64,000 nucleotides of DNA from Streptomyces sp. CB01881 (GCF_002953255.1 NZ_CP026498.1:1969291-2033290), one strand, 5' to 3'; positions 27,501 to 35,863 are shown, counted from the stretch's first letter. A program made the numbers and translations. Notes: generated by a model not told the origin, from the letters alone.

Positions 27501-27817
27501 AGGCCGTGCTGACCGCCGACATGCCGTACGAGCTGCACTCCTACGCGGTGGCCAACCCGGCCTTCCCCAACGACTCCACCGGCGACCAGTGGTTCGACCA
27601 CCGGCAGTTCGACGCGTACCAGACGCTCGGGCGCCATCTGGGCGAGCAGGCCGCACCCGTGGTGAAGGCGGCGCTGGCCGGCACCCGCCCGGGCGCGGAG
27701 GCCCCCGCGACCCCGCCGCAGGCCCCGCCGGACAGCACGCAGGGCAGCGCGCCGCACATCCCTCCGCCCGCCCCGGCGCCGGCCCCGCCCGCACCCAGGC
27801 GCGCCACGCAGGGGTGA
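24593..27817 (+). CDS. Large patatin-like phospholipase with multiple membrane helices
   Basis: The 1,074-residue protein has three N-terminal membrane helices (ending about residue 200) and a patatin-like hydrolase. Oxyanion motif GGGIRSACITLGALQS lies near residue 285, and the nucleophile-elbow-like SVSGGGYTVGAL near 313. A second membrane block covers about 380-610. The catalytic dyad Asp is in LTTDGGHYENLG near 820. SGG replaces the usual GxSxG elbow, as in other membrane patatin-like proteins. A charged, Glu/Gly/Cys-rich insert (about 920-965) and a Pro-rich tail are variable. Starts near 24593 or 24596 follow GGGGAGG by 5-8 bases; GTG 24575 precedes it. Probable lipid hydrolase at the membrane; substrate unknown. 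Confidence 0.82.
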   Translation: MVAVSEESSALVPRPVPPWAGVLLALGVPVPLALGWLLFHHWAPSVRGVALQLAGTREAAWAVAGGQPAAYRAALAAGWWLLGGCTLTLAAAGLLGRYVLTRPHWRLTALAGGGAGLLAGACGLAGNALLGSRLDGLDGLDRFGGPGGLRAPGAGTGSDTPFAAASALATVMWLLLLPAGAIAVVVVTATLHRALRGVFRRPPETATGRTGAPDPPGTPGVPGAAGAPGAEAPALVPPWPVATARGGHWPTGRRTHPPLDHRARWRNGAVVPPGREHARLGFCVSGGGIRSACITLGALQSLRPWLKEARYLVSVSGGGYTVGALQLALSDAAPGGPVRAVSGLTADDVLEPGSPEEDHLRRNAKYLADGTGQWLVALGTLLRGLVAALTLLLAAVLVLGLGLSRFYHLVPLADLDGLAAVGLRTGGGGPPGPFAVREPALLALLGLLAAGVACWLLWLLVFSLLGWNTLLPRTLRLLSYGALALAALLAAGVLVVPGLAWAAVRLQESLSVGARQTGAGLSLTVLLSYLALLLGILWHGRRAVEQGAAALGGLMHDARRLGGGLGGRITEYLLVWSALAALSAGALLALGWAVATGHAWPVAAQVLLPLVLGSVGLNLDQTWMGLHPFYRRRLASAFAVRRSTEDGEVLARPYHFFREQTRLSHYGARHPGFPQVVFAAAANLSGNSRTPPGRRAVSFTFSHDYVGGPDVGYARTDLLERRTRRHIARDLTVQSAMAVSGAAFSSAMGRQSRAYQGLFAVTNARLGTWLPNPAVLGPLWAAERDWRRAPQPAVRRLPYQLRELCGRFPMDDRFLLTTDGGHYENLGLVELLRHGVRTAVCIDASGDTSYAATLAAAITLAREELGITITLHEPELLIPGSAGGQPLRGLAARLADRLSARTVITGDIHYPDALIIADEYDEEGEEARRGEDGRHGEDEENDADRRARGACGACGEHGGGGSHGTLIVVQAVLTADMPYELHSYAVANPAFPNDSTGDQWFDHRQFDAYQTLGRHLGEQAAPVVKAALAGTRPGAEAPATPPQAPPDSTQGSAPHIPPPAPAPAPPAPRRATQG

Positions 27818-28125
27818 CGGGCCTCGCTTGACTCGCGCCCTTCCCGTCGGGAAAGATCCGGCGCATGGACTCCGGCACCACTCTGGTCTGCCGCCTGCAC
27901 GTCGATCTGCGACGCCAGGCGAGTTCCATCTGTGCCTGTTGACCCTGCCTTTCCCCGCCGGTCCCGCCCTGTGACGTCTTCCAGGACCCGCACCGCGCAC
28001 CCGTACTCCTGACGCGCCCCGCCCGGCGCACCCGTGCCCGTCGGCACCTCCGCGGCCGCACCCGGGTCCGCACCCGAGCACGGCCCCCGCCCTCCACTCG
28101 CTCCGCCTTCCCCGAGGACGCCCAC
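27818..28125. other. Leader region of the cysteine dioxygenase operon
   Basis: This 308-bp stretch contains the Cys-ending leader peptide gene (27865-27942). A C-rich untranslated part of about 180 bp follows before cysteine dioxygenase. Small GC-rich hairpins such as GTGCC-CGTC-GGCAC (around 28036) could form, which would fit attenuation. Confidence 0.6.
27865..27942 (+). CDS. Cys-ending leader peptide of the sulfur-metabolism type (attenuator)
   Basis: A 25-residue frame ends in SSICAC then stop, with CRLHVDLRR in the middle. Streptomycetes carry families of such short peptides (R-HVDL-R ... S-I/L-C-x-C) upstream of sulfur and cysteine genes. In actinobacteria, short Cys-rich leader frames are known to act as cysteine-responsive attenuators. 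Translation through two near-terminal Cys codons would sense charged Cys-tRNA. The next gene downstream is cysteine dioxygenase, which is the expected context. The ATG at 27865 has GAAAG about ten bases upstream. Confidence 0.8.
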   Translation: MDSGTTLVCRLHVDLRRQASSICAC

Positions 28126-28677
28126 ATGAGCCTGGACCTCGCCCCCGGCACCGCCGACCCCACAACGTCCGCCGCCACCACCACCGCAGTGGTGGCACCC
28201 GCCACCACCGGCGGGGCCCGTGCCCCGCTGACACCCAACGTCCTGCGCGGGATCGTCCGCGAGCTGGCCGAGCAGCCCGACCGGTGGATCCACCACGTCC
28301 GCCTCTCCACCGACGAGCGCTGGTACCGCCGGCTGGTGGCCGACGAGGAGCACGAGGTCTGGCTGATCAGCTGGCTGCCCGGCCAGTCCACCGGCTTCCA
28401 CGACCACGGCGGCTCGCGCGGCGCGTTCACCGTCGCGCTCGGCGAGTTGGAGGAGCTCTCGCTCGGCGGGCCCGAGCAGGGCCTGCTGATCCGCCGGGTG
28501 CCCGCCGGCACCACCCGGGCCTTCGGCCCCGAGTACGTGCACGACGTCCGCAACACGGCCTCCGGCCCGGCCGTCACCCTGCACGCCTACTCGCCGCCGC
28601 TGAGCTCCATGGCGCACTACGACCTGCGGGCCGGCGGCCTGGTCCGCACCTCCCAGGAAGGACCGGAGCAATGGTGA
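28126..28677 (+). CDS. Cysteine dioxygenase
   Basis: This iron cupin oxidises cysteine to cysteine sulfinate. The 183-residue protein has the HDHGGSRGAF motif (two Fe-ligand His, about residues 89-91) and the third ligand His in YVHDVRN (about 136). WYRRLVADEEHEVWLISWLPGQS precedes the first motif. An Ala/Thr-rich N-terminal tail of about 35 residues is not part of the cupin. It overlaps the rhodanese gene by 7 bp, and a Cys leader peptide lies 183 bp upstream. Together these form a cysteine-catabolic unit that probably responds to cysteine level. Confidence 0.92.
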   Translation: MSLDLAPGTADPTTSAATTTAVVAPATTGGARAPLTPNVLRGIVRELAEQPDRWIHHVRLSTDERWYRRLVADEEHEVWLISWLPGQSTGFHDHGGSRGAFTVALGELEELSLGGPEQGLLIRRVPAGTTRAFGPEYVHDVRNTASGPAVTLHAYSPPLSSMAHYDLRAGGLVRTSQEGPEQW

Positions 28678-29057
28678 CCACCGTCGACGACCTGGTGGAG
28701 CGCGCCCGCGGGGGCGTCCACCGGCCCGGGGCCAGGGAGGCCCGCCAGGCACAGCTGAACGGCGCGCTGCTGGTGGACATCCGGCCGGCGGCGCAGCGGG
28801 CGGCCGAGGGGGAGATCCCGGGATCGCTGGTGATCGAGCGCAACGTGCTGGAATGGCGGCTCGATCCGACCGGAAGCCACCGGATCCCGGAGGCGACGGG
28901 ATACGACGTGGAGGTGGTCGTGGTCTGCTCGGAGGGCTACGCCTCCAGTCTGGCCGCGGCCTCGCTGCGCGAGCTGGGGCTGCACCGGGCGACCGACCTG
29001 GACGGTGGCTTCGTCGGCTGGGCGGCCGCCGGACTGCCGACCCGGCCGGGCGGCTGA
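28671..29057 (+). CDS. Rhodanese-like domain protein
   Basis: The 128-residue single rhodanese domain has ALLVDIRPAAQRAAEGEIPGS (CDC25-like substrate entry) and the active-site loop VVVCSEGYASSLAAASL with catalytic Cys (about residue 84). It ends DLDGGFVGWAAAGLP as usual. It starts at ATG 28671, overlapping cysteine dioxygenase by 7 bp; a GTG at 28674 is an alternative. The pairing with cysteine dioxygenase is common in streptomycetes. A role in sulfane-sulfur transfer or sulfite handling is inferred. Confidence 0.92.
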   Translation: MVTTVDDLVERARGGVHRPGAREARQAQLNGALLVDIRPAAQRAAEGEIPGSLVIERNVLEWRLDPTGSHRIPEATGYDVEVVVVCSEGYASSLAAASLRELGLHRATDLDGGFVGWAAAGLPTRPGG

Positions 29058-29289
29058 GGGCCCGCCCGGGTGGTGCGTCAGAGACAGGAGATGATTCAGG
29101 TCACAGTCTGATCAGGGTTTCCGCCGGCCCGTTCCTGGGCAGCCACGCGGGCGGAAGAACGTCCGGGCGGTTGATATGACAGACGGACAGCTGCAACACG
29201 CACCGTCAACTGTCGACAAGCCGCCACCGACCGACAGACCGCCACCATCGGCGCCGCCACCGCGGGGCGCCGAGACGAGGAAACTCCCC

Positions 29290-30537
29290 GTGATCAGATT
29301 CGACGGCGCCGGCAAGCGCCACCCCGACGGCACCATCGCCGTCGGGGGCCTGGACCTCGACGTGCCCACCGGCCGGATAACCGTGCTGGTCGGCCCGTCC
29401 GGCTGCGGCAAGACGACCCTGCTGCGCATGGTCAACCGGATGGTCGAGCCGACCTCGGGCCGGGTGCTGCTGGACGGCACGGACGTCGCCGAGCTGGAGC
29501 CCGCCAAGCTGCGCCGCGGCATCGGGTACGTCATCCAGCAGGCCGGGCTCTTCCCGCACCGCAGGGTCATCGACAACATCGCCACCGTCCCCTACCTGCT
29601 CGGCTGGGACCGGAAGAAGGCCCGCGCCCGGGCCGCCGAGCTGCTGGAGCTGGTCGGGCTGGCGCCCGAGACCGGCAAGCGGTACCCGTTCCAGCTCTCC
29701 GGCGGCCAGCAGCAGCGCGTCGGCGTGGCCCGGGCCCTGGCAGCGGACCCGCCGGTGCTGCTGATGGACGAACCGTTCAGCGCCGTCGACCCGGTGGTCC
29801 GCGCGGGGCTCCAGGACGAGCTGCTGCGCCTCCAGTCCGAGCTGCACAAGACGGTGCTGTTCGTGACGCACGACATCGAGGAGGCCGTCCGGCTCGGCGA
29901 CCAGGTCGTGGTGCTGCGCGAACAGGGCCGGATCGCCCAGCTCGCCGACCCGCACACCCTGCTCACCGCACCCGCCGACGACGACGTGGCCGCCTTCCTC
30001 GGCCGCGACCGCGGCCTGCGCGGGCTCGGCCTGCGCCCCGCCTCCGCCGTCACGGTCCGCCCGGTGGCCGACGGGCTGCGCCACGGCGGCTGGGAGTTGG
30101 CACTGGACGACCAACGCCGCCCGATCGGCTGGATCGACCGGGACGCGCCCAGCGCCACCCTGCACCCGGCGGCCGGCTACCACCCCGGGACGGACACCCT
30201 GCGCAGCGCACTGGACGCCGCCGTCCTCTCCCCCGCCGGGGTCGCCGTCGCGCTGGACGCCGACGGGCGGGCCACCGGGACGGCGAGCCGTGAGGCCGTC
30301 CTCGCCGCCCTCACGGACACTCCCGCCGCCGTCACCGGCACCCCCGCCGACCTCCCGGACACGCCCGCCGCCCTCACAGGAACCCCCGTCACGTCGGCGG
30401 GTACCCCCGTCAAGTCGGCGGGGACCGTCGTCCAGCCGGCGGCGACCGGCGTCCAGCCCGCGGGGAGCCCCGGGGCGACGGCCGGACCGGACGGCGCCGA
30501 CCGGGCCGCGACGGACGGGGCCACCGGTGGACGATGA
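29290..30537 (+). CDS. Betaine/choline-type ABC transporter ATPase (OpuCA/ProV-like)
   Basis: The nucleotide-binding protein of an osmoprotectant importer, 415 residues. It has Walker A VGPSGCGKTT, Q-loop YVIQQAGLFPHR, signature LSGGQQQR, Walker B LLMDEPF and H-loop VTHD. A C-terminal CBS-like region follows (about 240-340). A long TP/AG-rich tail (TDTPAAVTGTP repeats) has no known domain. I chose the GTG at 29290 because homologues begin at V/MIRF. The upstream frame to ATG 29176 uses many A-ending codons and reads as Pro-rich noise. The stop overlaps the next GTG by 11 bp. Confidence 0.9.
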   Translation: MIRFDGAGKRHPDGTIAVGGLDLDVPTGRITVLVGPSGCGKTTLLRMVNRMVEPTSGRVLLDGTDVAELEPAKLRRGIGYVIQQAGLFPHRRVIDNIATVPYLLGWDRKKARARAAELLELVGLAPETGKRYPFQLSGGQQQRVGVARALAADPPVLLMDEPFSAVDPVVRAGLQDELLRLQSELHKTVLFVTHDIEEAVRLGDQVVVLREQGRIAQLADPHTLLTAPADDDVAAFLGRDRGLRGLGLRPASAVTVRPVADGLRHGGWELALDDQRRPIGWIDRDAPSATLHPAAGYHPGTDTLRSALDAAVLSPAGVAVALDADGRATGTASREAVLAALTDTPAAVTGTPADLPDTPAALTGTPVTSAGTPVKSAGTVVQPAATGVQPAGSPGATAGPDGADRAATDGATGGR

Positions 30538-31195
30538 ACCGATCGTCCGCTGGTACTGGATCGGCGACCACCTCGGCTACCTCGGCGACCTGCTCGCCGA
30601 CCACACGGTGATCGCACTGCTCCCGGTGCTGATCGGCCTGCTGCTGGCCGTCCCGCTCGGCCTGGTCTGCACCCGGTACCCCCGGCTCTACCAGCCCTTC
30701 GCCGCCGTCTTCAACGTCGTCTACGCACTGCCGTCGGTGGCCGTCTTCGTGCTGCTCATCCCCTACACCGGGCTGGCCACCCAGGCCACCGTGATGATCC
30801 CGCTCACCTTCTACGCCGTGGCCGTCCTGCTGCCGACCACGGTGGACGGGCTGCGGGCCGTCCCCGAACCGGTCCGGCAGGCGGCCACCGCGATGGGCTA
30901 CGGACCCTGGCACCGGCTCGCGGCCGTCGAACTGCCCGCCGCCGTGCCGTACCTGGTGGCCGGTCTGCGGGTGGCGGCGGTCTCCAGCATCTCGCTGGCC
31001 AGCGTCGGCGCGCTGATCGGGCGCGGCGGGCTGGGCTACCTGTTCATCGACGGCTTCCAGCGCACCTTCCCGACCCCGATCGTGGCCGGCATCGTGCTGA
31101 TCGCCGCCCTGGCGCTGGCCGTGGACCTGCTGCTGCTCGGCGCGCGGCGGCTGCTCGCACCGTGGGCCGTCCGGGAGAAGGGGGCGGCCCGGTGA
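30527..31195 (+). CDS. Betaine/choline ABC transporter permease (OpuCB-like)
   Basis: A 222-residue inner-membrane permease with five to six helices. The coupling-loop (EAA) region reads AATAMGYGPWHRLAAVELPAAVPYL, the binding-protein-dependent transport signature. VYALPSVAVFVLLIPYTGL and LASVGALIGRGGLGYLFIDGF are typical of the OpuCB/YehW group. The GTG start at 30527 lies inside the end of the ATPase gene. Together with the next permease it forms the membrane channel. Confidence 0.93.
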   Translation: MDDEPIVRWYWIGDHLGYLGDLLADHTVIALLPVLIGLLLAVPLGLVCTRYPRLYQPFAAVFNVVYALPSVAVFVLLIPYTGLATQATVMIPLTFYAVAVLLPTTVDGLRAVPEPVRQAATAMGYGPWHRLAAVELPAAVPYLVAGLRVAAVSSISLASVGALIGRGGLGYLFIDGFQRTFPTPIVAGIVLIAALALAVDLLLLGARRLLAPWAVREKGAAR

Positions 31196-31869
31196 ACTGG
31201 CTCTCCTGGCTGGGGGACTTCTTCTCCTCCCCGGACCGCCGCAGCGGCCCGGACTCGATCGTGCACCGCGTCACCGAGCACCTGCTGCTCTCCGGCGAGG
31301 CGCTGCTCTGTGCGGCCCTGCTGGCCGTCCCGCTCGGCCTGCTGATCGGCTACACCGGGCGCGGCGCCGCCGCCGTCACCTCGCTGGCCGGCGCCGCCCG
31401 CGCACTGCCCACACTCGGGCTGGTGACGCTGGCGGTGCTGCTGGCCGGGGTGGGCGACACCGCCGTCCTGCTGCCGCTGATCGCCCTCGCCGCGCCGCCG
31501 CTGCTGGTGGCCGCCGTCGAGGGGGTGCGCGGCACCGACCCGGACGTCCGGGACGCCGCGCGCGGAGTCGGGCTGACGCACCCGCAGGTGCTGTGGCAGG
31601 TCTGCCTGCCGTCCGCACTGCCGACCCTGCTGGCCGGGTTCCGGACCGCGTCCGTGCAGGTGATCGCAACGGCCACGGTCGCCGCGTACGTCGGCCTCGG
31701 CGGCCTCGGCCGGTACGTCATCGACGGGCTGGCCACCCGGGACTACGCCGTCACGGCGGGCGGCGCGCTGCTGGTGGTGCTGCTCGCGGTCGGCGTCCAG
31801 CTCTTCTTCGCCCTGCTCACCCGGTACGCGCTCCCGCCCGGGCTGCGCGGCCGGCGCCGGGCCGGCTGA
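31192..31869 (+). CDS. Betaine/choline ABC transporter permease (OpuCD-like)
   Basis: The second permease, 225 residues, has five to six helices with the EAA loop DAARGVGLTHPQVLWQVCLPSALPTL and the conserved AAYVGLGGLGRYVIDGLATRD. Its GTG start overlaps the first permease stop (GTGA). Two different permeases beside one ATPase and one lipoprotein are the normal OpuC/OsmU layout. Confidence 0.93.
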   Translation: MNWLSWLGDFFSSPDRRSGPDSIVHRVTEHLLLSGEALLCAALLAVPLGLLIGYTGRGAAAVTSLAGAARALPTLGLVTLAVLLAGVGDTAVLLPLIALAAPPLLVAAVEGVRGTDPDVRDAARGVGLTHPQVLWQVCLPSALPTLLAGFRTASVQVIATATVAAYVGLGGLGRYVIDGLATRDYAVTAGGALLVVLLAVGVQLFFALLTRYALPPGLRGRRRAG

Positions 31870-31988
31870 TCGTCCCCCACACCCGTGGACGGGCTGATCC
31901 TCGTCCACGCCCACGCAACGGCCGCTCCCGCTCACGCCCGGCGGCCGCACCGATCCTCGTTCACGCTCCTGAAGGGACACACATCACC

Positions 31989-32930
31989 ATGTCGACTTCC
32001 GCACACCGGAGAAACGTCCGCCGGGTCCTGGCCCTCGGCACCCTCGCCGCGCTCGCCCTCGGCGCCACCGCCTGCTCCTCCTCCGGCGGGGACCCGCTGG
32101 GCGGCGGCTCCTCGTCGGCGGCGGCCACCGGCGCGGGCTCCGGCTCCACCGTGGTGGTCGGCTCGGCGAACTTCCCCGAGAACGTGCTGCTCGGCTCGAT
32201 CTACTCGCAGGCGCTCAAGGCCAAGGGCGTCAAGGTCGAGGAGAAGTTCAACATCGGCAGCCGCGAGGTGCTCTACGGGCAGCTGCAGAACGGCAGCCTC
32301 ACCGTGCTGCCCGAGTACAACGGCGCGCTCCTCGCCTACCTGGGCGGCAAGGCGTCCGCGCCGACCAAGGAGGAGGTCAACGCCGCGCTGGCGAAGACCC
32401 TGCCGGCCTCGCTGGCACTCCTGGACTCCTCCCCCGCCGAAGACAAGGACACCCTGAGCGTCAGCCAGGAAACCGCCGACAAGTACGGCCTGAAGAGCAT
32501 CGCCGACCTGGCCGCCAAGGCGGGCGAGCTCACCATCGGCGGTCCGCCGGAGTTCAAGAACCGCCAGGAGCAGCCGCTCAAGGACGTCTACGGGCTGTCC
32601 TTCAAGGAGTGGAAGCCGACCGGCGAGACCACCGCCAACGCGGTCAAGGACGGCACCATCCAGATCGGCAACGTCTTCTCCACCGACCCGAAGATCTCCC
32701 AGCTGAAGCTCGTGCCGCTGGCCGACCCGAAGGGCCTGTTCGGCGCGCAGAACGTCACGCCGCTGGTCAACAAGGCGGGGGTGGATGCCAAGGCCACGGC
32801 CGCGCTCAACGCGGTGTCGGCCAAGCTGGACACGGCGGGGCTGCTGACGCTGATGAAGAAGGTCGCCGTCGACAAGGAGGACCCGTCGGCGGTGGCCAAG
32901 GACTGGCTGAAGGCCAGCGGCCTGAGCTGA
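31989..32930 (+). CDS. Glycine betaine/choline-binding lipoprotein (OpuCC-like)
   Basis: The substrate-binding lipoprotein of the transporter, 313 residues. It has a signal peptide with lipobox LGATAC (Cys about residue 29), then a Ser/Gly linker. The OpuAC/QAT domain follows: VVGSANFPENVLLGSIYSQA and FNIGSREVLYGQLQNGSLTVLPEYNGALLAYLG. It sits 119 bp after the permease. Choline, glycine betaine or carnitine are the likely ligands; the precise one cannot be told. Confidence 0.93.
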   Translation: MSTSAHRRNVRRVLALGTLAALALGATACSSSGGDPLGGGSSSAAATGAGSGSTVVVGSANFPENVLLGSIYSQALKAKGVKVEEKFNIGSREVLYGQLQNGSLTVLPEYNGALLAYLGGKASAPTKEEVNAALAKTLPASLALLDSSPAEDKDTLSVSQETADKYGLKSIADLAAKAGELTIGGPPEFKNRQEQPLKDVYGLSFKEWKPTGETTANAVKDGTIQIGNVFSTDPKISQLKLVPLADPKGLFGAQNVTPLVNKAGVDAKATAALNAVSAKLDTAGLLTLMKKVAVDKEDPSAVAKDWLKASGLS

Positions 32931-33120
32931 GCCCGGTCTCCTGCGGGCGGCGGCTCCGGGCCTGTCCCGAGCCGCCGCCCTCCCTCCCCGCTTCCGCTCC
33001 TGGCTTCCCGCTTCCGGATGCCCGCTCCCGGCTGCCCCCTGGCTGCCGCCCCGGTTCGCGCCCGGTTTCTCATTTCTGAGGATCTTCCCTTGGGCGGCGC
33101 GAACATGACAGTGTGGCGGG

Positions 33121-33717
33121 ATGCGCACTCGTCTTCTCGCCGCCACCCTCACGGCATTCGCCGCGGTGAGTCTCGCCGCCTGCTCCAGCTCGGGCTCCGG
33201 CACCACCGCAGCCGGCAGCACCGCGAGCGGCACCCCCACCGCCTCGACCGCCGCCACCACACCCGCCGCCACCGCCGCGAGCACCCCCGCCACCGGCGAC
33301 ACCGCCGCGGCCACCCCGGGCACGCCGACCACCCCCGCCGCGGGCGCCTCCGACGGCCCGGCCCCCGGTGCCGCCACACCCGGCGCCCCCGACGCCCCCA
33401 ACACCCAGGCGCCGTCCAAGCCCGCGCCGCCGGCCGACGCCGGACTGCCCACCAAGCCGGGCAGCGACGTCACCGCCAAGCTGGTCGCCGCCCTGGACGC
33501 GATCGACCCGGCGATCGTCGGCGGCAAGTCGGACCAGGCCGTCGACCGGGCCCGCACCCAGTGCCAGTCGATGTACCAGTTCCCCAAGGACCGGACCAAG
33601 CTGGTCGAGCTCGCCAACCAGCGCTTCACCGCGCCCGACCACCCCCAGGGCTTCGGCGACGAGAAGGCCGGAAAGATCCTCGACGCGCTGCGCGCCACCC
33701 TCTGCCCGCCGGCCTGA
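33121..33717 (+). CDS. Small secreted lipoprotein of unknown function
   Basis: The 198-residue protein has a signal peptide with lipobox SLAAC (Cys about residue 21). A long Ala/Thr/Pro/Ser linker (about 22-110) follows, then a compact C-terminal domain of about 85 residues (LVAALDAIDPAIVGGKSDQAVDRA, PDHPQGFGDEKAGKILDALRATLCP) with two Cys likely in a disulfide. This resembles the DUF732-like short secreted domains of actinobacteria. There is no Shine-Dalgarno, so the ATG may be the 5' end of a leaderless message. It follows the transporter by 190 bp and may be independent. Confidence 0.75.
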   Translation: MRTRLLAATLTAFAAVSLAACSSSGSGTTAAGSTASGTPTASTAATTPAATAASTPATGDTAAATPGTPTTPAAGASDGPAPGAATPGAPDAPNTQAPSKPAPPADAGLPTKPGSDVTAKLVAALDAIDPAIVGGKSDQAVDRARTQCQSMYQFPKDRTKLVELANQRFTAPDHPQGFGDEKAGKILDALRATLCPPA

Positions 33718-34094
33718 ACAGACCGGGTGCCTGAGCAGGCCCGAGCGGGCCCGCTCACGCCACCCGATGAGCGGCCCGGTGTCCTGAGCTCCGGGCAGCC
33801 GTGGCCGCGCGCGACGCCCGCGCGCGGCCACGGCGCACCATGCCGCCGTTACCGCCGTTACCGCCGTACCGCCATGCCACTCGAACTCCCCTGCAGGGGG
33901 CCGCGAGGAACCGCAGCGCGGGCGGTCGCCGACGGGCTGGAGCACCGCCTCCCGCCGGCGGCTTGACGGGGCGCAGGCCGGCCGGAACGACGCCGGGTGA
34001 GACCCCCGGACTCGCAAGGCCTCCCACCCGGAAGGCCTCCCACTCGCCATGCCTGACGCCACATCAGGCACGCCGTTTCAGCACGCGAAGCAGG
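33718..34094. other. Convergent spacer with terminator, no gene
   Basis: The 377-bp stretch between convergent stop codons contains a perfect 15-bp hairpin (33799-33833) and a short CCGCCGTTA repeat near 33843. Open frames here have no recognisable sequence. Confidence 0.6.
33799..33833. terminator. Perfect 15-bp hairpin, bidirectional terminator candidate
   Basis: Arms at 33799-33813 and 33819-33833 (CCGTGGCCGCGCGCG and its complement) enclose a 5-nt loop. There is no T-run, which is usual for streptomycete terminators. It sits between the convergent lipoprotein and TPR-like genes. Confidence 0.85.
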
Positions 34095-35411
34095 TCACGC
34101 GAAGCGCGAGCTGCGGACCGGGCCGCTGGAGCGGCAGCGGTCGCGCGGACCGGCCAGCCACCGGCGCCCGACGGCGCGGGCGAAGGCGGCCACCGCCTCG
34201 TCCGGGTCGGCCGGGGTCTCGCCGTCGCCGTCGCCGTCGTCGGGCGTCGGGTCGGCGGCGAGGATGTCCGCCGCCAACTCCTCGGCGGTGCGCCCGTCCG
34301 GCTCGCCGCCGAACGGCTCCCAGGGGGCACACACCGTCTGGCCGAGCAGGCCGCAGACGTCGGCGGCAGCGCCCGGCGGGCTGGTCCAGCACGTCGCGTG
34401 CTCGTACAGCACCTCACCGGGCGCACGCTCGCGCAGCAGGGCGACCAGTTCGTCGTCCACCTCCCCCAGGTCGTACGCCACCACGACGGAGTTCCCGGTG
34501 CCCGGCCGGTAGGGCTGCACGGGCAGGCCGAGCACCTCCGCGGCGGCCAGGCCGAGGGCACGGTCGGCGCGCCCCGGCAGCAGCGAGACCGAGTGCGGGC
34601 GGGTCCCGGTCGCCTCCAGCACCAGCCGCAGCCGCTCCAGCGCGCGGCGGCAGAGGCCGTAGTCGTCCTGGATGAACGCGTAGCGACCGGTCATGCCCGC
34701 GCTCCAGCCGTACGGCGAGAGCGTGGCCAGCAGGCCGCCGGTGAGGGTGAAGTGCCAGGCGCGCAGGGCCTGGTGGCCGAGTGGGTCAGGACCGCCGGGC
34801 CGTGTGGTGGCGACGACGGCGTCGGCGCGCTCCAGCGAGCGGCGCAGCCGGTCGGCGGCGGGCTGCCACCGCCCGGCGTCGGCGGGCAGGCGGTCGAAGT
34901 CCGCGCGGGCCGCGGCGGCGTCGCCGGCCATCAGGGCGTTGTAGGCGAGCAGGTAGCGCTCGGGCCAGTCGCGGAGCAGGGCGTCGTGTTCGCGCAGCAC
35001 CGTGACGGCCTCGGCGTGCCGCTCCTCGTCCTCCAGGGCGGTGGCGAGTTCGGCGAGGACGGGCAGGCGCTGGTCGGTACGCCCGCGGCCCCGGGCGAAC
35101 AGGCCGCGCTTCGGGGCGGCGGCCAGGCGCAGGGCCTCGGTGAGGGCGGGGACGGCCAGGAAGGCGGCGCCGCGTCCGACGCAGGCGTAGCCGTACTCGT
35201 AGAGCGCGACGGGGTCGGCGGGCGCGGCGACGAGGGCGCGGGCGGCTGCGGCGAGGTCCTCGAAGCCGCCGTCGACGGCGAGTCGTTCGACCAGCGGGGC
35301 GGCCTTGGCTGCGGGCACCTCCGTTGCGGCCGAGCGGAGTTCGCGCAGGGCCGCGTCCGGGTCGCCGGCCTCGACGAGGCTCCAGGCGGTCTCCAGCGGG
35401 GTCGTCGTCAC
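34095..35411 (-). CDS. Tetratricopeptide-like protein of unknown function
   Basis: The 438-residue protein has helical repeat character in its first 200 residues (WSLVEAGDPDAALRELRSA, ALYEYGYACVGRGAAFLAVP, YLLAYNALMAGDAAAARADF). The second half is mixed alpha/beta (FIQDDYGLCRRALERLRLV, VLGLPVQPYRPGTGNSVVVAY) without a domain I can name. The GTG at 35411 has GGAGG seven bases upstream, so the frame further upstream is not part of the gene. Streptomycete genomes carry similar single-copy proteins. No operon partner is present. Confidence 0.75.
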   Translation of the reverse strand: MTTTPLETAWSLVEAGDPDAALRELRSAATEVPAAKAAPLVERLAVDGGFEDLAAAARALVAAPADPVALYEYGYACVGRGAAFLAVPALTEALRLAAAPKRGLFARGRGRTDQRLPVLAELATALEDEERHAEAVTVLREHDALLRDWPERYLLAYNALMAGDAAAARADFDRLPADAGRWQPAADRLRRSLERADAVVATTRPGGPDPLGHQALRAWHFTLTGGLLATLSPYGWSAGMTGRYAFIQDDYGLCRRALERLRLVLEATGTRPHSVSLLPGRADRALGLAAAEVLGLPVQPYRPGTGNSVVVAYDLGEVDDELVALLRERAPGEVLYEHATCWTSPPGAAADVCGLLGQTVCAPWEPFGGEPDGRTAEELAADILAADPTPDDGDGDGETPADPDEAVAAFARAVGRRWLAGPRDRCRSSGPVRSSRFA

Positions 35412-35490
35412 AGGGTTTCCTCCAGGGGATCGAACGGGCGCGGGGCGAATGGGAGCAAGGCGTGCGGGAAGAGCGGCGGACGTCGGCCTC

Positions 35491-35535
35491 GCGGTCACCG
35501 GCATCGCGGCCACCGGCATCGCGGTCACCGGCATC
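35491..35535. repeat. Three 15-bp tandem units GCGGTCACCGGCATC
   Basis: Three adjacent 15-bp units, with one base differing in the middle copy, lie 80 bp upstream of the TPR-like gene. They are outside any supported coding region. Confidence 0.85.
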
Positions 35536-35863
35536 GCGGACGACTCACCGCAGGCGGCCCGCCGCGGGCGGCGGGCGGCAAGGAGTTGGGCGCGAACAGC
35601 GAATCCGCCACGGCCCTCGGGGTTCCGGCTTCCGGCTTCCGGCTTCGGGTGCAGGTGCGGGCTTCGAGTGGCGGGTGGCGCGGGGCGCGGGGCGGGCCGT
35701 GTGTGGCCGGCGTCGGCGGGTGGGGCTCACCTGCCCGGGCGGCGGTCGCCCTTCCTGTTGAGGTCGCACATGGGAACGATCATGTCGAACGGCACCGTCG
35801 CCCGCAAGCGGATTGCCCGCCCCGCAACGGCCGGACCAGTACGCTGACGAACTGTCAGGACTC

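Noticed and set aside
29176..29289. Upstream ATG start for the ABC ATPase
   Set aside because: The 38 codons use many A-ending triplets and read as Pro-rich noise; the family start matches the GTG at 29290.
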